Origin: Parietaria judaica
Lineage: Eukaryota; Streptophyta; Magnoliopsida; Rosales; Urticaceae
Assembly: GCA_954871525.1 (NCBI GenBank)
Contig: OX940872.1
Location: forward strand, 24,027,746-24,091,745
Direction of reading: 5' to 3'
Length of the DNA stretch: 64,000 nucleotides
The translations under genes and the position numbers were made by a program. Shown here piece by piece: positions 49,869 through 62,339 of the stretch. The notes beneath the pieces were generated by a model. The model ran no database searches. It had not been told where the DNA came from and was given only the letters and a program-made list of their open reading frames with translations. Position 1 is the stretch's first letter, and the number at the start of each line of letters is the position of its first letter.

Positions 49869-50354
49869 CAAGGTTCAACTTTTCCACGATTATCTTCTAT
49901 AATCTTCGATTATCCGTCTTACCAGTAGTTATCGGTAAGACGGCCATGCCAGTACTTTTCGATTATTTTTGTCGAAAATCGGCAAACAACTCGAAAAAAT
50001 AACAAAAATATGGTACTTTTCAAGAAATTCTGCATTTTTCGATAATTTTATTCGAGTATTTACATATGTGAGAGTGAGACTATATTATATTAACTTATGT
50101 TTGAGAATGAAATGATTTTATTTTTGGCATTTTTAATGTTTTATCAACATTATAAACTTAGTAAATATATTCTTAAAAATATTTTAGTGATTTTTTTATC
50201 GATAATCCTCGATAAGTGTCGATAATCATCGAAAAGTATCGGTAATCGGTAAGCTACAGTATTATTAGTTTTCCGTCGATAATCCGGTACGTTATCGATT
50301 AATTCGTCGATAACGGCAAGCGATTTATTGGCAAGTTCGGTAAGTTGAACCTTG
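49869..50354. mobile_element. hAT-like MITE, 486 bp, same family as 47004-48319
   Basis: Ends CAAGGTTCAAC and GTTGAACCTTG, flanked by the perfect 8-bp target duplication CTAATGGG (49861-49868 and 50355-50362). The subterminal sequence holds the same GATAATC, ATCGGTAAG and GATTAAT words. It is an internally deleted relative of the longer nested element. Confidence 0.9.
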
Positions 50355-50362
50355 CTAATGGG

Positions 50363-50674
50363 TATAAATCAGTTTTATGAAACTATGGGCATTTTTCTTA
50401 AACTTTAGGTGCTTTTTAAGTATTTTGTGAGTTTTTCTTTATATTTAACATATAATAGTACTAATTTCATTATTTGATTAAAATTGGATAAACAAAATGC
50501 GGAACATTTTTTTTCTAATTGTAATCTCTATTCTAAAGTTAGGCTACGAAACATTTTTTTATTTTATCAACCTCTAATTCATCTCATATAATCTTGTATA
50601 ATAGAGACATGCGTACATCTCATCACGTTTAATTAAGGTATTGAGTAATTGACATTTTTCATAGTTCAAGGCGT

Positions 50675-50740
<66 letters not shown>

Positions 50741-51106
50741 CACACATATCCTTTTTATAACAAATTTTTAACGACATTTAGAAACTGAACTCAAAATTGT
50801 TTCGTTGCCTTGCTGCTAAAAATGATTTAAAATATGCTAGTGCATATAGTATAAATTAGAAACTTATGCCGCAGTCTTATATTGATATTAGATGGTAATT
50901 TAAGTCAAATTACAAAACTTATACCGCAAACCTAACAGGCTGCAGGTGTCCACTCCACCACTTACATCAATTAGTGATTTTTGACGGAAGATCGTGGTCA
51001 ACGGAATGATCATTTGTTATTTTATTTGGTGAAAAAGATAAGCATCTTATCACATTAATTCAAACATCATATACTTTGGCCAAAATTTACCCTATATAGT
51101 ATTTAT
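50363..51106. other. AT-rich intergenic DNA with (TA)n microsatellite
   Basis: A (TA)n tract of about 57 bp lies at 50679-50736. No gene is seen. Confidence 0.7.
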
Positions 51107-52401
51107 CATTGATTCGATTTTCGCGATAATCGAACGATTAATCGCTGAAAACTACTTCTCGATAACTTATCTCCTCTAATCGTTATCTTTTTATACTTAT
51201 CGCGATTTTTTTATTCGAAAAACAAGTCAGTTATCTCTCATACTTATCAAGTGTATTTCATCGAAAAGCAAGCTACTTTTCGGTCAAAAATGATAAGTGA
51301 ACTCTGGTATAAATTTTTCTTTATTGCGGCAGAAGTTCCAACTTCTTTTAATTTCACAATTTAAGGTGTTTTTTGGGTTTTTATTACTGGATCTTGAGTG
51401 TTTTGAAGTATATATGTTGTATATGTATGAATCATGTCAAATTTTCACACTTTTATTATATAATTGTAGTAGTTAGTTAGAAAGCTATTACGTTGAATGA
51501 AAGTTAAACTTTGAGTTTCATATTAGTTTAATTGTAAGTTTTACATTTTCAATCAAATGTTGTAGTTGAAATTTATTTTCTTAAAAGTATATGATGGAAT
51601 ATAGATGAATTAATATGATTTGTGTGATTTTTTTTTGCAAATTTGGGTTATATTTAAGGGTTTATGCAAACTATTTATAATTGCAACAAAAGTAGCAATT
51701 TTCCTAACAATGTTTTTTTGCAATCTTGTATAATAGATATATATTACTTTTTTTTATGTAATTTCATTTTGTAACATTGTATATAATTAGGAAATTGTTA
51801 GTTTTCCATAATTATTTTTATAATTTGATGTTTTTCTGAATTATTATCTTATTGCGGCAAAAGTACATATTTTTTGGAAATTGGTAAAGTTAAGCTATTT
51901 AGTCTTTATTTTTATATAAAATCATTTTATCACATTGTATAATTATAAAATGTGCAGTTGAAATAATTATTTTTTAATTTGACGTTTTCCCGAATTGGAA
52001 CCTTATTGCGGCAAAAGTAAATATTTTTGGAAATTGCTTAAATTGAGCTATTTCTTCGTTTTTTATATGTAACTTCATTTCGTATCATTGTATATAATTC
52101 TGATACTGTGATTTTAAAATTATTTTTTTGTAATTTGACGTTTTTCAATTATTGCGGAAAAAGTACATTTAGTTTTATGTTCTACAAATACTTTATGTAT
52201 GAAAATATATATGAAAATATTTTATAAGTTTTTCATCGATAAATCTATCGATAACCGATTAATCCATCGGTAAGTTCGATAAGTTTCGGTAATGGCAAAC
52301 GATAAATTTTATAGGTTTTCCATCGATAAATCCATCGGCAAGCGATTAATCCGTCGATAACGGCAAACGATTTATCGGCAAAAACCGCATTCAATTCCTT
52401 G
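51107..52401. mobile_element. Probable hAT-like element with CGATAA-rich subterminal repeats
   Basis: Both ends are rich in CGATTAATC and GATAACGG-type words in opposite orientation. The proposed ends CATTGATTCG and (reversed) CAAGGAATTGAATGCGG align only with a gap. The flanks GTATTTAT (51099-51106) and GTATATAT (52402-52409) could be an 8-bp duplication with one mismatch. The interior has four diverged repeats around TTATTGCGGCAAAAGT. Membership of the neighbouring families is likely; the exact borders are not certain. Confidence 0.5.
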
Positions 52402-52409
52402 GTATATAT

Positions 52410-53908
52410 CGTACCGAATCAAAATCTAATTTTATCTGTATTTAGATTTCTAAAGTGACAATAGATTTTCTTTCTTTCTTTTTGAAATAAAAAAGAGTTG
52501 AGAGGCATTGTGACACACCCTTATTTTAAGGAAAGGGTCAGCTTAAATTACAACCACACAATTTTTGCCGACTTCACTTGTACCTGAATTATATTGCCAA
52601 AGTACCAACTGCATTATAGTGGGACCTTTAAATCAACTTGCTTTCTGAGAAGAAGGTTTAAAAAAAATGTTATCCTTCAACCTGTTGATGGGCGTGCTTA
52701 AGTTAACCCTGTCTTCTTGGGCTTTTTACGTGCCGGTCCCGACCCGAGGCTCGCCTGCGCCCGAGCTGCTACCTAAAACTGACTGGGCCACCCAAATGCC
52801 CGAATTTCGTTTAACACGCCGTATTACAGGTTAAGGAACTATGGCAATTGAGAAGGCATTTACTTATTATGCTAGGCACTAATTCAGATATTTTGATTTA
52901 CTGATAATAATTTTGATGATAACCGATAACAAGATCAGGCGCAACTGGCGATTCAACAACGCTAAGTAAAATGTGTCGTTTTTTTAGCACAATCTTGATA
53001 CTTAAATCGAAAAGTATTGTCAATCTAAATTGAGAGTGCATATTCTTCGAATTCTGATGAAGTATGTATAGCTTATAATCGTCGAGTGCTAGTCAACAAC
53101 CCTTATCTACTATTTTATAAGAGTCTTCTTCTTGGCTTCCAAAAAGTCTTTCATGATTTTCGAGCAAGATCTTTGGAGCAAATACGATATAATCAATCTC
53201 AACTGTTATTCAATCCTTCCATCAATTATCTCTGATGACTCATGAAATGTGTGCAACACAATCCTTTGAATCTTTTGAATCATGCGAGTTCATAAAAAAT
53301 AAAATAATAAAAAAACTTACTTTAAAATTAACAGTGCTAATTGAATTATGAATTATGAATTATCATCATCGAATCTGAATTTTGCTAATATTATTTCCTT
53401 CTTTTTGAATACATTGATTGATAAATGGCAACTGGCATGTAAATTCAAACAAATATATATTAGACGTGGATGAACTGCTTATACTCCCGCTAAGCCCAAT
53501 AACTAAATGGGCCTCATTCTTTTTGGGCTTTTACAGAAAAACCTCAGTTATTTTTGTCAGCTTTATAGAAGGGAGTGATCGTCAAGCTCTCTCTTCTCAA
53601 ATTGCATAAAAGAATCAATTTCTAAATTTTAAACAAGAAGTAATTATAGATTTTTGTAAATTAGGATGATGACTGATGAGAAGGTATATATACGTATATA
53701 AAAAAAAAAAAAAAAAAAAAACTTCTCTACATATCAAGAATATATTTTAGCTGTTTATTAAAATAGTGGGTATAGTTTTTGAAAATTATAAATTTATGGC
53801 CTATTAAAGCATATTTTCATTGACATATTATTTGATATTCTGTTGTTGAGAAATAATTATATCATTTCAATGCGGCTAATCAGTTTTTTTTTTTTTTTTC
53901 CTGAAATA

Positions 53909-53947
<39 letters not shown>

Positions 53948-53998
53948 GAGTATTTCTGTCTGTTTTTTTCTAGTATAATATTGGGTTTCATATTCTTT

Positions 53999-54049
<51 letters not shown>

Positions 54050-54685
54050 TATTGGATTTTGATATAAAAGTCAGTATGACGAAATTGACCTTCAACAGTC
54101 TAATTAATAGTGATTAGAATTACAAAATACGGTTCTTGATTAGGTCTGAACTTTTAATATTGTTTGTTTTACAATGAAACTAAATAAAGAAAAGAACATT
54201 TGAGATTTCAGATTCTCAGAATCATCTTAATTTTTTTTTTATAAATGTTTTTTTCCTTTTTATCATCTCCCACTTTATTGTTTTTGACACGATAACTCGT
54301 AAGTTAGTGCCAATATATATTTAAACACAACATACTGCAATAAAAGCACGATATTCCTGTCAATTTTGCCGTATAGTTTTTTTTTTTTTTTATCAATTTA
54401 TTTATTACTGAAGAGGGTAAAAATTACTTTGCAACTGACACAGCGTCGCATGTGGCAACACTGTTTTTAGAGAATTATTCCGGGAAGCAAAGTTGGGTCA
54501 TGTGCTTTCGTTAATATCGTACGAGAAATAATAAACAATTAGACAAATGAAAGATAAAAGATAAAAAAGATTAACACAAATGATCATAAAAATTTTCACG
54601 TCTCTTTCATTCCTTTGCCTTTCTTGTACAAAGATGTTATGAAAACAAGTACAAGCTTGGATTCTTTAGTACAACAATGACCGGA
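52410..54685. other. Intergenic DNA
   Basis: No gene is supported. 52690-52830 is GC-richer (transposon-like, no frame). There is a poly-A tract at 53700-53721 and (TA)n runs at 53917-53945 and 54003-54045. The frame at 53418-53609 is unrecognised. Confidence 0.55.
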
Positions 54686-57600
54686 AAGAGGTCGTGACAT
54701 GCGAGGTCGCGGCAGTAGCTCACCCCGCCAGGAAGGCACCACGGTCCGAAGAGACAAGAGCACGGTGAAGTGCTACAATTGTCAGAAACTCGGGCACTAT
54801 GCATCGGAATGCCGCAGTAAGAAGCACGGCGATGAAGCGAATCTGACAAGATTCGACGAAGACGAGCAAATGGTGATGTTCGCCCAGCAGGAGAAGAACA
54901 TTGAAGTGCGGAGAGACGAGGAGACGAGCATCGAACGCAAGAGCGACGCTGAGCCCGGGCGAGAAGCGGTCAGAGAGAAGACCGACCTGGAGGAGCCAGT
55001 CGACGTGAAGTCGAGCCCGGAGCCCGAGCTGACGATGGCCGAGAAAAGGCCCATCCTGGAGAAGATGGCTGAAGAGACGGTCATGCTTATCGAGGACAAG
55101 GTTATTGCAAACCTCCTCGTAGACGGAGAGAAGAATGTCTATACCGACGTTTGGTATTTAGACAATGGTGCGAGCAACCACATGACGGGAGACCGAGCTA
55201 AGTTCAAAGAGCTCGATGAGAAAATCACAGGAAGCGTGAAGTTTAGCGATGAGTCGATCGTCGAAATCAGAGGCAGAGGGTCCATCCTGTTCCAGTGCAA
55301 GAACGGGGATCAGCGCCTGCTGACTCAGGTGTATTACATCCCGAAGCTGAAGAGTAACATCATCAGCCTTGGCCAGATGACGGAAGTCGGTAACACAGTG
55401 GTGATGGCCGGCTCATACCTGAAGATGTGGAACCAAAGCGGTGCCCTGTTGATGAAGGTGAAGAGAACGCAGAACAGGTTGTACAAGATACTCCTGGAGA
55501 CGGGCCAACCCGTCTGCTTAATGGCGTCCCTGACAGACCCAGCTTGGTTGTGGCACGCACGACTTGGGCACGTAAACTTCTACGCACTCAAGAAGATGGG
55601 AGAGAAGAAAATGGCCTTTGGGGTACCGAAGATCGAACACCCCAACCAGCTCTGCGTATGTCGCATGGTCGCAAAACAGGCAAGAGTGCCATTTCCGATC
55701 AAGACCAAGTTTCGAGCAGAGCGACCCCTCCAATTGGTGCACGCTGACCTATGTGGTCCAATCACCCCGGTCACTCTAGCCGGCAACAAGTACTTCTTTT
55801 AACTTGTTGATGATTATAGCCGTTGGATGTGGGTTTATACACTCAAGGAGAAGAGTGGAGCCCTTGAAGTCTTGAAGAAGTTCAAGAGGCTCGTCGAGAA
55901 CCAGTCTGGACATAAACTGAAGACCCTGCGAACAGATTGAGGTGGAGAGTTCACGTCCCAACAGTTCGGAGAATTCTGCAATGAAGAAGGAGTCGAACGC
56001 CACCTCACTACACCGTACACGCCCCAGCAAAACGGTGTGGTCGAGAGAAGAAACCGGACTGTGATGGACACTGCAAGGAGTTTTCTGAAGAGCATGCAAG
56101 TCCCGGCGAGGTTCTGGGGAGAAGCAGTACGACATGCAGTCTACTTGCTGAACCGTCTACCGACGAAGGCGCTAGGCGAGCGCACCCCTTACCAAGTCTG
56201 GAAAGGGAAGAAACCTCATCTGGAGCATTTGAAGGTGTTTGGAAGCACCGCACATGTGAAGACTGTGGGACCAAACCTCAAAAAGCTCTATTATCGGAGT
56301 CAACCAATGGTGTACCTTGGCGCCGAAGAAGGGAGCAAGGCACACAGACTCTACGACCCCCGACGCGGCAAAGTGCATGTGAGCAGAGACACCGTGTTCG
56401 AAGAAGAAAAGAAATGGGATTGGCCAGATGAGAATGGAGAGCCTCAACAAAACTCGGTGGAGTTTATACTCGAAGAGGAAGAGGCGGTCGAGCAGGAAGA
56501 AGGAGAGAATCCCTTCCAAGGACTAGCAATGCCTAGTTTGCCTGGAACCAGCACGACTGGAACCAGCTCACCGCCAGGCTCGCCTAACCTAGGATCATGA
56601 ATGAGCACCCCGATCCCAATGACAGCTAGTTCGGAAGGAACCAGCTCAGGAGACTCGTCGATCAAGGACGGACCAAGAGGGTTCCGTACCCTGTCTGACG
56701 TCTACGAAGAAGCGCGGGAGCTTGAATTGAGCCCGGAGGAGCTCCTGCTGGTTAGTGAAGAGGAACCAACCAGCTATCGTGAGGCAGCCATCGAGAAGGA
56801 ATGGCAGAAAGCGATGGACAGAGAGCTAGAGTCAATTGAGAAGAATCAAACATGGGAGCTAGTCGACCTTCCGAAAGGTCACAAGTCTATTGGTCGGAAG
56901 TGGGTTTATAAGCTCAAGAAAGACTCAGAAGGTAACGTCCTCAAGAACAAGGCCGGACTAGTCGCAAAGGGCTACGTGCAGAAGCAGGGAGTAGACTTCG
57001 AGGAAGTTTTCGCTCCAGTAGCCAGACTCGACACAGTCAGGCTGATCCTAGCCCTCGCTGCTCACCGAGGTTGGAAGATCCATCACCTGGACGTCAAATC
57101 GGCGTTCTTGAATGGTGAACTGGAAGAAGAAGTCTACGTTACTCAACCAGAAGGCTTCGTCGACAAGACCGCAAAGCACAAGGTGTACAAGCTGTCAAAG
57201 GCCCTTTATGGGTTGCGACAAGCACCACATGCATGGAACACTCGACTCGACAGGAGTATGAAGAGTCTTGGTTTCAAGAAGTGTTCCCAGGAGCAAGCGG
57301 TCTACACGAGGAACAATCGAGACGAGGCCCTCATCGTCGGTGTGTACATCGACGACCTGATCATGACTGGATCCAGTGCAAGAGGAATTAATGGATTCAA
57401 GAAGCAGATGATGAAGGAGTTCGAGATGAGCGACCTCGGACTACTCTCATACTACCTCGGCATCGAGGTCGATCAGAAGAATGAAGGTGTCACGCTAAAG
57501 CAGTCGGCTTACGCGATGAAAATTTTGAAGCAGTTCAAGATGGCGGACTGCAACCTGAGCAAGTATCCAATGGAACCGAAGTTAAAGCTCGGGAAAGATG

Positions 57601-58334
57601 TTGAAAGAGCACCAGTGGATCCCACGGAATACAGGCGTATCATCGGGTGTCTCAGGTACCTAACCCATACCCGACCAGACATCTCATATGCAGTTGGCAT
57701 AGTGAGTCGTCACATGGAGAAACCTACCGGTTTACACCAGCAGGCTGTGAAGCACATCCTTCGTTACGTGAAGGGAACAACGAACTATGGGATCCAGTAC
57801 GGAAGAGGAAATGGAGCTGAAGAATTGGTCGGTTTTACCGACAGTGATCTAGCAGGTGATATCGATGATAGAAAAAGTACCGGAGGGATGGCGTTTTATC
57901 TCAACGGAAATCTAATCACCTGGCAGACACAAAAGCAGAAAACTGTGGCTTTATCGTCTTGTGAGGCCGAGTTCATGGCAGCGACCGGAGCGTCGTGTCA
58001 AGCATTATGGTTAAGGAGTTTACTGAGCGAAGTGACCGAAGCCGAGCAAAAGCCAGTAACTCTCTACGTGGACAACAAGTCCGCAATCGCACTGATGAAA
58101 AACCCGGTGTTTCATGGACGCAGGAAGCACATTGACACTCGCTTTCACTTTATTCGCGAGTGTGTGGAGAAACGAGAGATCATCGTGGAATTTGTCAGCA
58201 CCAAAGAGCAATGTGCGGACATACTCACCAAGGCCCTATCAAGAGTAAAGTTCGCGGAGATGCGAGAAATGCTCGGTGTAAAGAACCTCGAGTCACGTCA
58301 AGCTTACGGGGGAGAATATTATCGTAAGCAGTGA
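54686..58334 (+). pseudogene. Ty1/copia gag-pol polyprotein, inactivated copy 2 (5' truncated)
   Basis: Copy of the same family as 1-3980, in opposite orientation. The first part of gag and the 5' LTR are missing: similarity begins abruptly near 54686. In a single reading frame from 54699 come the zinc knuckle (54770-54811), protease (LDNGASNHM, about 55160), GAG-pre-integrase, integrase, RT with YIDDLIMTG near 57345-57371, and RNase H to the stop at 58332-58334. Three in-frame nonsense codons interrupt it: TAA at 55800-55802, TGA at 55938-55940 (after the second integrase Asp) and TGA at 56598-56600. No frameshift separates these segments, which share one frame from end to end. The 577-residue downstream segment (56601-58334), covering RT and RNase H, is uninterrupted. 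Not autonomous. Confidence 0.94.
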
Positions 58335-58652
58335 CGTTTATGTATAAGCAACTTGCTATTATTTAATTAGTATTATTTACTTGCTGCACAATGTTTTTAG
58401 GGCATTATGGTAATTTCTTATGAGTTTGAATCCCTATATAAAGACTTGTAGTTGTACCTCATTCGATAAGCTCAAAAATAAAAAGCTTTGTATTTTAACT
58501 TCTTTCTCTTTGTCTCATTGTCGTGCTTCAACATATATATATAATCAGAGTGTGTATCGTGCAAGAGTAAAAAGAGTGGGCATAGTGTCAAAGAGTGGTT
58601 TTCCTTTTAGAATATTGTGGCAAAAGTTCCAAATTTATTTTTGGAACTGACA
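58332..58652 (+). repeat. 3' LTR of copia copy 2
   Basis: A purine tract (GGGGGAGAA, 58308-58316) precedes a TG at 58332 that overlaps the stop codon. The LTR ends GGAACTGACA at 58652, close to the LTR end of copy 1 (GGAACTAACA). A TATA-like CTATATAAAG lies near 58433. Length about 321 bp; the left edge could lie a few bases earlier, nearer the purine tract. Confidence 0.7.
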
Positions 58653-59116
58653 ATTAAAAGATATTATTAAACCCTAATCTGGTAGTCCCCCAGTTTGTTG
58701 GTACGATCTGGTTCGTGCGGTTCTGAGGGGACAAACTTGTTCGAGTGAATCTTAGATGTCGCTCGACTGCACTTCAAGTGACTCGTCTCTTTATGTTCGC
58801 TCTATGAACTGGTCCGTCCGCTTTTGCATTGGCCCGAACAGGATATTGATTTTCTGCTGCGGCTGGGTTTTCTCTCAACTGAGCTTGGCTCGATCTTTTC
58901 GGACCCTAGTGTGGACGGGTCTGACCGAATCTTCTTGTGGATAGGCTGAACCCCCTTTCTCTAATAGTTCCTTTTTTGTTTGTATCATTCTTGGGCCGAG
59001 AAAGGCTCGCACATGGCCCTTTTTGGGCCTGAAACCGATATCGACCCTAACCATTAATGATAAATTTTATACTATAAAAATTCTATTGATACACCTCCTT
59101 CGCTCTCAATATATAA

Positions 59117-59150
<34 letters not shown>

Positions 59151-59640
59151 ATCAGAAATTTACGATGAAATTATTAATTTTAAACACTGATTGCGAGATC
59201 ATACGCACATTTTGATGTTACGTTTTGGTAGTTGATTGAAACTAATTAAGCAAACAAAAATATTTAAGAAAACCAAAATGTTTGTAGGGAAACTAGTCAA
59301 CATGGAATCAAAATTCGATTATCCTTTTTATTCAAACTTTATAATAATTTTTAACAGTTCACTTTCTTGAGACTAACATTTTCAAATTTGGGTGCGTATG
59401 TAGAAGTCTTTCATATAGATTCTTGTCCAATAATTTTCTCTAGTATCATGCGCATCAAAATGACAATATATATATACATACACACACATATATACTGCTG
59501 ATAATATCCAAATGCTATCCACTGACTTCATGTTGTTGTAAGAAAAATAAGTGTGGAGAAAATGAAAGTGCGGAGAACGTTCACGTTGATAAAAATACAC
59601 AATCTATTTAATAAATTTAGGACAGAATGATTTGGCTCTT
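58653..59640. other. Intergenic DNA
   Basis: 58670-59050 is markedly GC-richer than its surroundings but has no long frame and no family I recognise; it may be further retroelement or transposon debris. There is a (TA)n run at 59117-59146. Confidence 0.45.
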
Positions 59641-59649
59641 AAATTAAAT

Positions 59650-60110
59650 GGTAAATTGCGGCAATAATCCACAATCTTTAGTCAACAGGAGTTTTAAGTC
59701 CTTAATCTACTAAAGTGTTGGCAAAAATGCACAACGTATGTTGACTGTTGAAAATCATTGGTCATTTTATTAATGATGTTAACTTGTGTTGATGTGGCAT
59801 CTTGTTAGTGTCAAATGGGTAGTCAACTCGACATAAGGTGCGAAGTGTAACATTAATTAACATAACTTAATAGGGTAAATTGCGGTATATAGCGCAGTTT
59901 AAGTTATGCTATTTAATGTTAAACTTGTAATCTCTTGCCCAAATTGCCATCCATTTGACAATGATACGACGCCACATCACACAGTTAATGTCCTTACCAG
60001 ATGGACCAACAAATTTCACGGGCTGTGCATTTTTACTAACACTTTGAAAAGTTGGAGACTTAAAACTACTCACGTTGACCAAATATGCATTATTGCCGCA
60101 GGTTTACCCT
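59650..60110. mobile_element. Mutator-like MITE, 461 bp, perfect 9-bp target duplication
   Basis: Flanked by AAATTAAAT (59641-59649 and 60111-60119). The left end GGTAAATTGCGGCAATAAT and the reversed right end GGGTAAACCTGCGGCAATAAT begin imperfect inverted repeats that continue through TTTTAAGTC and AAAATGCACA words for about 90 bp. No coding capacity. A second GGGTAAATTGCGGTATATAG word inside (about 59875) suggests a small nested relative. Confidence 0.8.
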
Positions 60111-60119
60111 AAATTAAAT

Positions 60120-60644
60120 GAATGATCACTATATAAGTAATTTCTTATTATAGTTCCAATGGTCTTTTGATTAATGGAACGCTATGTCTCAACTCACGAT
60201 CAATTATTTATAAATTTAATATATCATCAATTGAAGGACAAAAAAAGAAGAAGAAATTGGACGTCATAATTAGACATACTATTCAACAAAGTACTTATTC
60301 CTTTGGCTCTTTTTTGACTACGTGTATATTTTACTCTATGGAGTTTGACTACGTTGAACCTAACTGATCTTTACTCATTTTTTAATTATTTTATTATTAA
60401 TCGGCAATTTCACGTCTTACTTATTAAGTGATCAAGTTCAGTTCAATTTGATTCCCTAAAGAAAGGACAAAATTATCTCTACCATAATTTTATATATAGT
60501 AATCAGTCAATATTCTCCATTATTTCATCGTCATTCAACTTTTTTCAATTATATTATTTTTCAACACTTTTAAACGCATATTCTTGTTGAAACACATGTA
60601 CTAATAGGAAGGCCTTGAGTTAGAATAGTTTAATTAGAACTACA
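60120..60644. other. AT-rich intergenic DNA
   Basis: No gene or repeat is seen. Confidence 0.5.
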
Positions 60645-61150
60645 GGTGGCAATTTGGAGCCGGATACGAAACACGAAACGGTTACGACACGATTTAAATG
60701 GGTCTGGGTCTACCATAAATGGATCTGGGTCCAACCGTGTCGAACACGATTAACACGATTAAATAACGGGTAAACACGGCACGAACACGATAACATAATG
60801 GGACCCAATTAGACACGATTAAGGAGTAAAATGTTGCATTTTTATCCATTTTATATATGTTCTTAAGTATTTTAATACTTATTATATACGGCATTCATGT
60901 TTTTTTTTTACTTATTTATTACGTCGTAGAATTGATTATAACTTGAATCAATTTAACACTTTAAAATACATGAATATGTTAAATGGGTTAAACGGGTAGA
61001 CACGATAAACACGATATTTAAATGGGGCGGGTCTGGGACTCATCTTCTAACACGATTAATAAATGGGGTGGGTCTGGGTCTACATGAAAGACGTAAAAAA
61101 ACGCTTACGACCCGGCACGAACCCGTCACGAAACCCGAATTGCCACCCTT
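60645..61150. mobile_element. Non-autonomous hAT-like element with GGTGGCAATT ends
   Basis: The left AGGTGGCAATTTGG and right CGAATTGCCACCCT are inverted, and both subterminal regions carry CACGATTAACACGA, GGGTCTGGGTC and ACGAACACG repeats. TTAATTAGAACT on the left and TTAATTATAACT on the right flank it, but a clean 8-bp duplication is not resolved. The termini resemble a common plant hAT MITE type. Confidence 0.6.
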
Positions 61151-61191
61151 AATTATAACTGAGTATGCTTTGTCAAACACAAGCACATCTG

Positions 61192-61229
<38 letters not shown>

Positions 61230-62339
61230 GAATCATTAAAAATTATTAGGTTTTAGAGAAAAAATAAATACAATTTGAATGTAAAATACGGCAATAGTTC
61301 TTTATATTATGATTTGAATGTAAAATATAATTAAAATATTCTTTTTTAAAAATCCATTTCAATTAGTGACTGAAGGTAATTAAGGATTCCTATATTTTTA
61401 ATATAATTAGTTAGCATATACTTTCTTTAGATAAATCAAATTTAATAGTAAAAGAATAATAGTAAGAGTTATTTTCCGCCTCTTTTTTCTTTTGTTTACT
61501 CCTTTGCATAAGAAGCCAATAACAACTCATGTATCCACCAATTAATGGTGACTATTTATGATCTTATCTTAGTATCAAATCATTTATTTTAAATGTGTAA
61601 TACGATTTAATTAATTCGATGGATATTGACGTCCACGATGACAAGAATCCAAAGGCTAGGTTAAATGCATTCATATATATATCTCTACTAACTTCTGCAA
61701 TTTATAATCTATTTATTATGTGGGGGCTAATACTTTATTTAATGTTTAATCTATGAATTGGCTGGATTATTTCGCACGAGTTTTGTTAATTAAATATATT
61801 TTTTTATTTCTATCTTATCAATTATCATAGTATTAAATCTATTTTTATTTTCTTGACAATGATCTTGTTGATTAACCATTGATGAGTGCACAACTTTTTA
61901 AAAGTACTTTTCATATATAGTATGCCGACATATATTATATAAATATATGATAATCCCTAGGTTATATATCCTTCAATTGCTCATGTCGAAATTCCATATT
62001 TTATTATTATTATTGTCATTGAGTTGTGTGCATACCTCTTTCTAGTTTGGAGACAGAAAAAGATAATAATAATAGTAATAATAATAATAATTATAATAAT
62101 AATAATAATAATAATAATATATTTCGACAATAACTAGTATAAGGTTTTGCGACAAGCTAACGGTGGAAAAGATGACCAAGATAGGCGAAGAACAATTGAA
62201 AGAAATCAAAATGTTTTAGTTTTAAGTTATTTTATTAGGAAGTTAATGATCCTGATGTTAAAATCACATAATTCTCTTAATATATTTGGGCTATTTTTGG
62301 AGATATGTGAATATATTTGCAAAATTTAAAAATACATGG
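61151..62339. other. AT-rich intergenic DNA with microsatellites
   Basis: (TA)n at 61195-61226 and (AAT)n at 62064-62118. No gene is supported. Confidence 0.6.

Noticed and set aside
46486..52401. Repeated CGATAA/GATTATCG words considered as a CRISPR-like or regulatory array
   Set aside because: Spacing is irregular, the words occur in both orientations, and they sit inside elements with terminal inverted repeats and target duplications; a plant genome also excludes CRISPR.
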